Of a stretch of 64,000 nt of DNA, positions 48,820-55,781 are shown in pieces. How positions within the stretch are numbered: the stretch's first letter is position 1; every line of letters begins with the position of its first letter. A program made the translations under genes and the position numbers. Under the pieces are notes generated by a model. That model searched no databases. It saw nothing but the letters and a program-made list of their open reading frames with translations, and was not told the DNA's origin. Source of the stretch: Pseudidiomarina atlantica (GTDB taxonomy: Bacteria > Pseudomonadota > Gammaproteobacteria > Enterobacterales > Alteromonadaceae); contig NZ_JPIN01000011.1 in the NCBI RefSeq assembly GCF_000753735.1, positions 38,365 through 102,364 of the forward strand, given 5' to 3'.

Positions 48820-49645
48820 GAATTGCCTCCGTTACTTGCGCCAACGCTTGTTGCAGTTGCGCAAAATTCGCTGATTTTTCAAATTCAGCCTCATGCATGT
48901 AAAGCGCACGATTCAATTCAATTTGAATGCTGTGTACACCGTTAGCCGGAGCACCATAGCGCCGCACGATATAGCCGCCTTGATACGGATGGTTCAGCGC
49001 CACACGCAAGCCAAGGCGTTCGAACTCGGTCGCGACCATTTGCGTGAAATCGCTCGATGCCGTTGTGCCACATGCATCACTGACCACCACATCAGGGCGC
49101 GCAACACCGGCATCAATATTCATCGCATTGCCGGTCGACTTCATCGAGTGGCAATCGACGTGCCAGACACTACCGAACTCGGCATGCAAAACTTGCAGTC
49201 GTTCGGCCAAGGCCTCGTGATAAGGTTGATAGTACTCGGCAATCCGTTGTTGCACGTCAGCGACGGTTAGCGGCGCAGAATACATAGGAACTTCCGGTAA
49301 AGCTAAGCGCCGAATAAGTCCCATCCCGCGCCCACTGTATGGCGTAGGGCTCAACTCGCCGGGCCAAGGCGCGGCCAATAGTGCTGCGTCAATATCTGTC
49401 GCAGCACGGTTAGGGTCAATATACATGCGCGAAAAATTCGCCGCCAACAAAGTTGCTCCTTTGCCCACACTGGGTTGCCAAAGCTCGTCAACAAACGCAT
49501 CCCAGCCCGTTTTCAGTTGCGCATCGCTAACTGCTAACAAAGGGTGCGCTGGAAACCGACAACTACTATGGGGTGAATCGAACACCAACGGCAGTGATTG
49601 CCCCGTGGGGGGCAATCTCATGGTAAAAGCTTTTTCGTTAAGCAC
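48794..49645 (-). CDS. N-formylglutamate amidohydrolase-like protein
   Basis: The 283-residue protein has the N-formylglutamate amidohydrolase pattern: LVFDSPHSSCRFPAHP near the start, MYIDPNRAATDID, YSGRGMGLIRR and a metal-binding HVDCHSMKS. HutG-type enzymes release formate from N-formylglutamate in histidine breakdown, but no other hut genes are here. It may act on another N-acyl amino acid. ATG 49645 or the in-frame ATG giving MRLPPTG are both possible. It lies eleven bases after the receptor gene. Confidence 0.82.
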   Translation of the reverse strand: MLNEKAFTMRLPPTGQSLPLVFDSPHSSCRFPAHPLLAVSDAQLKTGWDAFVDELWQPSVGKGATLLAANFSRMYIDPNRAATDIDAALLAAPWPGELSPTPYSGRGMGLIRRLALPEVPMYSAPLTVADVQQRIAEYYQPYHEALAERLQVLHAEFGSVWHVDCHSMKSTGNAMNIDAGVARPDVVVSDACGTTASSDFTQMVATEFERLGLRVALNHPYQGGYIVRRYGAPANGVHSIQIELNRALYMHEAEFEKSANFAQLQQALAQVTEAILEYIKANT

Positions 49646-49655
49646 CCGGCGCTCC

Positions 49656-52379
49656 TTAGAAGTTATAAGTCAACTGGGTGTAGTAGAAGCGGCCAATCGC
49701 GTTGTACGTATTGATATCAAAGTTGATATTCAAGTTGGTACGACTGGTTGGCGGCTGCTTATCGCCAATGTTGTTCACTCCAAACTTGGCGCGTAAGCCA
49801 TTACCAAAATCGTATCCTGCCGAAGCCGAGTGATAAACCACTGAGCCGATATGATAGTCCTGTCCTTCAAACGTTTCAGTGGTATCACCAATATGGCGCC
49901 AGCTGTAACTTGCCGACCAATCGTCTTGCGACCACTGCAATTGGAAGTTGCTACGTAATTCAGGGAACGCCTCACGCGAGCGCGCAATGCCAACCAAATC
50001 AACCACACGTTCGGAGCCGTCAGCGAGCGTGCTGGCTTCTTCAAATTCGTTGAGGTACGACACATTTAAGGTCATGTCAAAACGTCCGTGCTGATTATCA
50101 AACCGATAATTCGCCAGCAAATCGAGACCACTGGTGGTGGTGCTGTTCAGGTTGACCGGGCCATCGACAATATTCACCAACTCACCGCTGCTGTTGCGGG
50201 TGATCACGCCACAGTTACGGCCAGTGTTGGCACACAAGTTCACCAGATTCTGCGCGCCGAAGGTACTGATGGTGTCAGTTACTTCGATATCGTAGTAGTC
50301 AAGACTGACACTGAAGCCCTCAATAGCTTCCGGTGTCCACACCATACCGATATTGAAGTTGTCAGAGGTTTCTGGTTGCAGATCTGGGTTGCCGCCTACC
50401 GTCACTGGTTCTTGCGAATCGGCTTGCACATATCCAGACGGAACACCTTGGCAGCCCGGCAGCCCAGTATTGCCTGAGCACGGGTCATTAACCGGCGCAA
50501 AAGTCGCGCGTTGACCTTCAAACAATTCAAGAATACTCGGTGCCCGGAAACCTTCCGCCCAATTGCTGCGGAACATGACATCATCATTCACGCGCCACAA
50601 CACACCAACTTTGGTGTTCGTCGTGCTGCCAAACGTTGAATAATCACTGAAACGCGCCGCTAAATTCAGCTCTAAGTCTTGCGCGAGCGCCGCATCGGTT
50701 AACAAGGGTACGGTGGCCTCAGCGTATGCCTCATAGAGGTCGTATTCGCCGTTCGTGCCGTCGCGTGGCGCCGAGCTGGTGGCACGATAGCTATTTACCC
50801 GTGGGTCCGAGTTGATGTATGAATCTGGCGTATCAATGCCTTCTTCTTTGCGATATTCCAAGCCCGTTGCGACGAGGATTTCACCGGCATCCAGTTGCGC
50901 AATCGGCCCACTGAAGTTAATGCGGGCATGGGTTTGCCGCGATTCGTTTTGATCACGCCCTTGAAAACGAATGTAGTCCGCCATCTCCGCCGTGAGCGGA
51001 TTAAATAGATTGACTGGCGTACAACCTGCGGCCAAATCGCTGACATCAGCCGCAATGCCGCTGGTGTCACAAGCACGCAAACCAAGTGCCAAACGGTCGA
51101 GATCAAGCTGGTTGTTACTGACGAATTCGGCTTTATTGCGCGCATAGCTGGCAAACGCATCCCAGGTCCAGGTAGCACCAACATAGCCGTCGAAGCCAAT
51201 CCCAAAGCGCATGGTATCAACGTCTTGCGCGTTGACGCGCGGACCGACTTCATCAAAGAAATTCAGCACGCGGAAGTCACTGCCAGAGAACTCTACGCCA
51301 AACGGGTTAACGCGCGCATCGTTGGCAATCACAAAGCCTCGACTCCCCTGAATCACCGGCGGCGCTGGGCTAAATTGCTGGTCCGATTTACGATTGTTGT
51401 ACATGGCTTCAATACGCATCGTAACGTCTTGAAACGGCTGTACCCATTGCGCATAAACCGCTGTCCGTTCGAGCGGACCCACCACGTAGTTATTGTCCCA
51501 ACGATTGTACTGGTCATCGCCAGTGGCAGCTCGCCAATTGTCTGGATTACTGCCATCGACACTTGGGTCACGGGTAATGCCACCGCTTTCGTAGTAAGGC
51601 AAATAAGCCAGATCGGCCTCGCGGAAAATGCCTTGCGCAGTACCTGCCGCCAAACCATTCAAAGGTACCCGAGTTAGCGCGCGATCCTGACTGTAAATGG
51701 GCTCTTGGTCAGCGTAGCTTAGCGCTACCATTAAATTGCTCGCGCCAATATCGACGCCATGGAGCAAATCGAAATTCATTGATTCACGGTCGCCTTCGCT
51801 GGCTTGACCATAATAGGCCTTGGCTTGGGTGCCAACATAGTCTTTGTAGGTTTGAATGTTGACCACACCGGCAATGGCATCCGCGCCATAAATCGCGGTC
51901 GCACCGTCTTGCAGCACTTCGACGCTCTGCACAATTGCACTAGGAATGGTATTTAAATCAACAAAGTCACGGAAACCACGCGTACCCGCGCCATTGACCC
52001 AACGGTTGCCGTTGACCAAGACTAAGGCGCGGTTTTCGCCCAGGTTACGTAAGTTAATGGTGCTCGAACCGTGAGAAGTCCCTGCGGTACCGTTGCCATT
52101 TAAACTGGCACCGACCGATGGCAGTTCTTGTAAGATTTCGCCTAGGGTTAACGCACCGCGGATTTGCAAATCTTCTTGATCGACCACCTGAATCGGTGCG
52201 CCAGACTCTTCACGCCGCGCAATGCGCGAGCCGGTAACGGTGATTTTTTCTTGTGCTTGCGGCTGTTCCGCTTGTTCAGTTGCTTGCTCTTGCGCCAGCA
52301 CTGGCGCGGTTAACGCGGCCGAGAGTGCTAGCGCAATACTACTTGCTACGAGCGTCTTCATAAAAATAGGGTTGTTCAT
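49656..52379 (-). CDS. TonB-dependent outer-membrane receptor
   Basis: The 907-residue receptor has a signal peptide (to about 29), a TonB-box-like segment (KITVTGSRI), a plug domain (GALTLGEILQELPSVG and YGADAIAGVVNIQT, about 60-170) and a 22-strand barrel ending in Phe (TQLTYNF). The Gly/Asn-rich plug matches receptors for peptides or sugars in marine gammaproteobacteria. It is in line with the amidohydrolase and transporter genes, so a nitrogen-containing substrate is plausible. A LysR gene precedes it on the same strand. Confidence 0.92.
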   Translation of the reverse strand: MNNPIFMKTLVASSIALALSAALTAPVLAQEQATEQAEQPQAQEKITVTGSRIARREESGAPIQVVDQEDLQIRGALTLGEILQELPSVGASLNGNGTAGTSHGSSTINLRNLGENRALVLVNGNRWVNGAGTRGFRDFVDLNTIPSAIVQSVEVLQDGATAIYGADAIAGVVNIQTYKDYVGTQAKAYYGQASEGDRESMNFDLLHGVDIGASNLMVALSYADQEPIYSQDRALTRVPLNGLAAGTAQGIFREADLAYLPYYESGGITRDPSVDGSNPDNWRAATGDDQYNRWDNNYVVGPLERTAVYAQWVQPFQDVTMRIEAMYNNRKSDQQFSPAPPVIQGSRGFVIANDARVNPFGVEFSGSDFRVLNFFDEVGPRVNAQDVDTMRFGIGFDGYVGATWTWDAFASYARNKAEFVSNNQLDLDRLALGLRACDTSGIAADVSDLAAGCTPVNLFNPLTAEMADYIRFQGRDQNESRQTHARINFSGPIAQLDAGEILVATGLEYRKEEGIDTPDSYINSDPRVNSYRATSSAPRDGTNGEYDLYEAYAEATVPLLTDAALAQDLELNLAARFSDYSTFGSTTNTKVGVLWRVNDDVMFRSNWAEGFRAPSILELFEGQRATFAPVNDPCSGNTGLPGCQGVPSGYVQADSQEPVTVGGNPDLQPETSDNFNIGMVWTPEAIEGFSVSLDYYDIEVTDTISTFGAQNLVNLCANTGRNCGVITRNSSGELVNIVDGPVNLNSTTTSGLDLLANYRFDNQHGRFDMTLNVSYLNEFEEASTLADGSERVVDLVGIARSREAFPELRSNFQLQWSQDDWSASYSWRHIGDTTETFEGQDYHIGSVVYHSASAGYDFGNGLRAKFGVNNIGDKQPPTSRTNLNINFDINTYNAIGRFYYTQLTYNF

Positions 52380-52449
52380 GATGCGTCTCCGCAGTTAGTT
52401 ATACGTTGTTTTTGTTACGACGCAGGCAAGCTAACAAAGAGCGAAAACA

Positions 52450-53367
52450 CTATGCAATCTTATCTGTTTTTGTGATTAGGGTATGCAGTTTTGTAATGGA
52501 GTATTCCATAAATCGCTGAGTTAGGAGTGACATAGGCGCATGTTTAGAGGTAATAAAACCGTATTCAATCGGGATTTCAGGAGCAAACGGACGTAATACC
52601 AGGTCTTGGTCGAGGTACTGCTGTGCCAGAGCACCATTCACAATCGCGATACCCAAACCACGTTTAGCGAACGCACAAGCTGTAGCCACATTGTGCGTAT
52701 CGATTTTCGGCCGTAGCGACAGGTTATGGTCCCGAAATGCCTGCTCAATTTGACCGCGAGAAGTCCGGCCTTTACCGAGCAGGATCAGTTGCGCATTGGA
52801 CAGGTCGCTTGGCGTTAACTGAGGGAGTTGCGCGAGCGGATGATCCTGCGCCAACGCGCACATCATCTGACTTTGAAACACCGGCGTTGCATTCAAGCCA
52901 GGATGACGCTCGGGCAACTGAATAAAGCCGCAATCGAACGCACGATGAGCAACCAATTCGCGCGTTGAATCAGGACTTCGCGAATCTAGATTAATGGTCA
53001 CATTCGGATGCAGGCGCATAAACTCAGCTACGACGTCGGCAAGCAAACCCGCGACAAAGCTGACTGGCGCCACCACTTTTAGCGAGCCAATGCTGGTATT
53101 TTTGATGTTGTGCGCCAATTGCGCAAGGCGTTCGATGCTGCCGAGTGCGACCTCAGCTTCATTACTTAAAGCGTGCGCTTCTTCGGTTGGTATCAAACGC
53201 CCATGCTCACGATAAAACAGTGAAAACCCAACGAAATCCTCAAAGCCGGCTAGTAAACGACTGACCGCAGGTTGGGTGAGCTCCAACTGTGCCGCGGCAG
53301 CCGTTGTCGAACCGGTGCGCATAACTGTTTGAAAGGCTTCGAGTGATTTCAGACTGAGCTTTTTCAT
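52450..53367 (-). CDS. LysR-family transcriptional regulator
   Basis: The 305-residue protein has the N-terminal winged helix (SLEAFQTVMRTGSTTAAAAQ, then LTQPAVSRLLAGFE) and a LysR effector domain (about 92-295). It is encoded upstream of the receptor cluster on the same strand and probably controls it. The start shares one base with the csrA stop (TAATG), an unusual pairing. Confidence 0.88.
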   Translation of the reverse strand: MKKLSLKSLEAFQTVMRTGSTTAAAAQLELTQPAVSRLLAGFEDFVGFSLFYREHGRLIPTEEAHALSNEAEVALGSIERLAQLAHNIKNTSIGSLKVVAPVSFVAGLLADVVAEFMRLHPNVTINLDSRSPDSTRELVAHRAFDCGFIQLPERHPGLNATPVFQSQMMCALAQDHPLAQLPQLTPSDLSNAQLILLGKGRTSRGQIEQAFRDHNLSLRPKIDTHNVATACAFAKRGLGIAIVNGALAQQYLDQDLVLRPFAPEIPIEYGFITSKHAPMSLLTQRFMEYSITKLHTLITKTDKIA

Positions 53368-53561
53368 TATGTCTCTAGCGCATCTGTGGCGCTTTGCTTC
53401 TCCTGCAACACCCGCTGATACACCTCTTCGCGATGCACCGATACATCTTTCGGTGCTTCTACGCCAATCCGAATTTGATTACCGGAGACTTTAAGAATTG
53501 TGATTTTGACGTCGTCGCCGATCATCAGAGTTTCGCCAACGCGGCGTGAGAGAATAAGCAT
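53367..53561 (-). CDS. csrA: Carbon storage regulator, RNA-binding protein
   Basis: The 64-residue protein begins [18 protein letters not shown], the family's fixed N-terminus, and has the RNA-contacting [11 protein letters not shown]. It dimerises and binds GGA motifs in mRNA leaders. ATG 53561 is chosen for this reason over a longer frame; AGGAC stands upstream. Its place next to a LysR gene is not the usual alaS/tRNA-Ser context, so it may be a second csrA copy. Confidence 0.92.
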   Translation of the reverse strand: MLILSRRVGETLMIGDDVKITILKVSGNQIRIGVEAPKDVSVHREEVYQRVLQEKQSATDALET

Positions 53562-53657
53562 GAGTGTCGTCCTATGACTGAAAAACTTTAGATTACTCAA
53601 TCGTCAGCAAATTACTAGTGCCTTACAACGAAATCCGACTTGTCGCACAGCGGCAGG

Positions 53658-53714
53658 CTACGATTTACGTTGGTAAACGTGTTTGCGGTGGGCAATCTTT
53701 ACAACGGTGACGAG
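53658..53714 (-). pseudogene. C-terminal remnant of RelE/ParE-type toxin
   Basis: Reading on from the end of the antitoxin gene in another frame gives 18 residues, LVTVVKIAHRKHVYQRKS, and a stop. This is the characteristic C-terminal strand and HR..VY end of RelE/ParE toxins. The start and body of the toxin are missing, and the piece overlaps the antitoxin end by 16 bases. An internal deletion appears to have joined the antitoxin to the toxin tail. Confidence 0.6.
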
Positions 53715-53926
53715 CTATCCGCCAGTAGCGCTTCGTAACTCATCGTTGGCTCGGCAATACGTTCATCAAATGCGGCAAGATCTTCCTGGTCTTCAGTTAA
53801 CGCAGCACGCACGGCATCGTTTACTAACTCAGACACAGAGCGATCGGTATGCGCAGCTTTCAGCCGCAATGCAGCGTGTAACTGAGGATCAAAATAGATG
53901 GTCGAGCGCTTGGTAGATTCGTTCAC
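53699..53926 (-). CDS. RelB/ParD-like ribbon-helix-helix antitoxin
   Basis: The 75-residue protein has a ribbon-helix-helix start (STKRSTIYFDPQLHAALRLK) and the helix RSVSELVNDAVRAALTED, followed by an acidic tail ending MSYEALLAD and a few odd residues. Such proteins bind DNA as dimers and neutralise RelE/ParE toxins with the C-terminal tail. Its toxin partner is only a remnant. A 16-base palindrome upstream is the likely autoregulatory operator. Confidence 0.78.
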   Translation of the reverse strand: MNESTKRSTIYFDPQLHAALRLKAAHTDRSVSELVNDAVRAALTEDQEDLAAFDERIAEPTMSYEALLADSSSPL

Positions 53927-53967
53927 AATGACCTCGGTAAGGTTCTCAACGGAACGTTATAGCATTG

Positions 53968-53983
53968 TAGCGTTAAAACGCTA
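53968..53983. promoter_or_regulatory. Palindrome upstream of the antitoxin gene
   Basis: TAGCGTTAAAACGCTA is a perfect 16-base palindrome 42 bases before the antitoxin start, typical for ribbon-helix-helix autoregulation. Confidence 0.55.
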
Positions 53984-53988
53984 AATAG

Positions 53989-54015
53989 GTAGTCCGTAGT
54001 TCTGCTGCGAGCTAC
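53989..54015 (+). repeat. GTAG-type REP hairpin
   Basis: GTAG is followed by TCCGTAG-TTCTG-CTGCGAG and CTAC. The stem is imperfect. It lies between the antitoxin gene and the divergent outer-membrane protein gene. Confidence 0.65.
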
Positions 54016-54147
54016 ATTTAGCCATAGTCTGCTGAAACAGTTTTTTGCAATCTGCTACTTCTCAAATCGCAAGCTCGATGGCAAACTAGCGCCGTCAACA
54101 ATGTGTTGACATGAAGTGTTTAAAATTCAAACATAAGGGATAGTTTG

Positions 54148-54789
54148 ATGAATTCTGTAGTAAAACTGACATTACCTGCACTAACTTTACTTTCTACCAT
54201 TCCTTTTACCGCTCAGGCGCAAGATCAAGCCTCTCAGAAGCCCAACTTTGACTATGCTGAGCTGAGTTACACCAAAGTTGACTTTGACGGTGAGAAAGTC
54301 GACGGCTTCATGTTCGAACTTGAGAAATCGTTTGGCGATAACTGGTTTTCCAGCTTTGATTACATAACTGCGTCTGACGAATACTCAGACCGTATAAATG
54401 GCATCATGGTCGATGCCGAAGCTGACCTAAGCCTATCATTTGCGAACGTGGGCTACCGCTTTCCAACAACAGATACAACTAGCATGTATGTGGAAGCAGG
54501 TTTTGCGAATATCGCACTAGATGCAACCGTTGCTGCATACGGCAGTGTTGAAACCATCGATGAGAGCGATTCAGGCTGGAACGTAGCGGTTGGTGTGCGC
54601 TCTGCTTTGACTCCGGCGTTCCAAGTGGATTTGAAAGCGCGCCATATCGATATTAGTGACACCACCGATCGCGAAATCAGCATCGAAGGTCGCTACTTTA
54701 TCAACGACAAATTCAGTGTAAGTGCGAACTACGCAAGCTTCAAAGACGACCTCAGCTACTTTGGCGTTGGTGCTGCTTATCACTTCTAA
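54148..54789 (+). CDS. Small outer-membrane beta-barrel protein
   Basis: The 213-residue protein has a signal peptide (ending PFTAQAQD) and about eight to ten amphipathic strands with Ser/Asp-rich loops, closing with the BAM signature YFGVGAAYHF. AAGGGA precedes the ATG by seven bases. The pattern is that of OmpA/OmpX-like barrels; the role is unknown. The first composite repeat follows its stop by about 40 bases. Confidence 0.8.
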   Translation: MNSVVKLTLPALTLLSTIPFTAQAQDQASQKPNFDYAELSYTKVDFDGEKVDGFMFELEKSFGDNWFSSFDYITASDEYSDRINGIMVDAEADLSLSFANVGYRFPTTDTTSMYVEAGFANIALDATVAAYGSVETIDESDSGWNVAVGVRSALTPAFQVDLKARHIDISDTTDREISIEGRYFINDKFSVSANYASFKDDLSYFGVGAAYHF

Positions 54790-54829
54790 ATCTGCACTTA
54801 ATTACTAACGCAGCAACCTCCCACTCCCC

Positions 54830-54942
54830 ACAACGCGCAGCCCTTGCTCGTCAAGGCTGCAGCCCCTAAAAAGGGCAGCCCTTCCTACGGAGGTGGGAGG
54901 TGCTTTAAATGCATGCTGCCCCGCAGTAGAAGTACGGGCTAC
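54830..54942. repeat. Composite repeat copy 1 (GGGCAGCCC hairpin plus GTAG REP)
   Basis: The element starts ACAACGCGCA, includes GGGCAGCCC at 54873-54881 and ends with the REP hairpin CCCGCAG-TAGAA-GTACGGG-CTAC (54920-54942). It resembles 60865-60967 and 63128-63238. Confidence 0.7.
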
Positions 54943-55595
54943 TTTTCGGTTTGGTCCATGGTCTCGGGATTAGGAATGAGGCCGATGAAGCGCGCCAAAC
55001 TCAGCAGCGTCATAAACAAGCCAATCACGGCTTGGGCGATAACGATAGTGTAGGCCAGCACACTTAGCGGCGTCACATTGTAGAAGCCGAAGCTGGTCAT
55101 CACCACGAAGCTAGTATAGACCGCGCCGAACACGCTCTCGTTGGAGCCAGGCACAGTAAAGTCGAAAATCTGGCTGAAAAACGCGTATTGTGCCGCGAAC
55201 CAGAAAATAATCTCGAAGTAGTTCTGCATTAACAGCAAAATCATGCGTCTGTAGCCATGCAAAGCGTACGAACGCCCTGCTTTTTTCGCGCGATATTCGT
55301 CGAACAGCAGCACGTTCATTTGATAAACGACCACCTCAAACACCCGCAAAAATGCGTAGCCAGCAATCACTCCACCGACCCACACGCTCGGCACATAAAT
55401 CACCAGCGGCACCGCCGCCACCGACAGAAACACATGGCTCAACGCCCACGCATCGACAAATCGTCCGGTACGTGCGCCTTTGAAAACCTTGCGAATAAGA
55501 TTAAAAACCGAGACTTTGCCGAGCCAACGGAAGACCGTCTCCCAAAAGTCGACAATAAACGTAGGTTTCGGAGTCTGTTTTTCTTGTTCTGTCAC
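54939..55595 (-). CDS. Ion-channel-like membrane protein
   Basis: The 218-residue protein starts with GTG at 55595 after GAGG. Hydrophobic helices lie near residues 52-72, 75-95, 118-140 and 175-205. The segment FGAVYTSFVVMTSFGFYNVTPLS resembles the pore helix and filter of two-helix ion channels, but the filter reads TSFGFYN and not the potassium TVGYGD, so selectivity is unclear. The stop TAG lies inside the composite repeat (the GTAG of the REP). Confidence 0.6.
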   Translation of the reverse strand: MTEQEKQTPKPTFIVDFWETVFRWLGKVSVFNLIRKVFKGARTGRFVDAWALSHVFLSVAAVPLVIYVPSVWVGGVIAGYAFLRVFEVVVYQMNVLLFDEYRAKKAGRSYALHGYRRMILLLMQNYFEIIFWFAAQYAFFSQIFDFTVPGSNESVFGAVYTSFVVMTSFGFYNVTPLSVLAYTIVIAQAVIGLFMTLLSLARFIGLIPNPETMDQTEK

Positions 55596-55640
55596 GCCTG
55601 TCGCCTCATTACGCGTTGATTCTGCATAAATTACCGTAAT

Positions 55641-55667
55641 GTGGGTCGTAGTTCTACTGCGGGTCTA
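55641..55667 (+). repeat. Degenerate GTAG-type REP hairpin
   Basis: GTGGGTCGTAGTTCTACTGC followed by GGGTCTA keeps the loop TTCTA and right arm CTGCGGG of the family. It lies between the ion-channel gene and the helicase operon. Confidence 0.55.
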
Positions 55668-55781
55668 TTATGCGTACACCGCGGAACACATGCTCACAAC
55701 ACAATCAATCTAAACTTGAATGTTGGCATGTTGTTTCAAAAGCGTTAATGTAAGAAATTAAAACAACAAGCATATTTCAAT

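Noticed and set aside
53683..53916. Plus-strand frame over the antitoxin gene
   Set aside because: The minus strand gives a clear ribbon-helix-helix protein; the plus reading has no family features.
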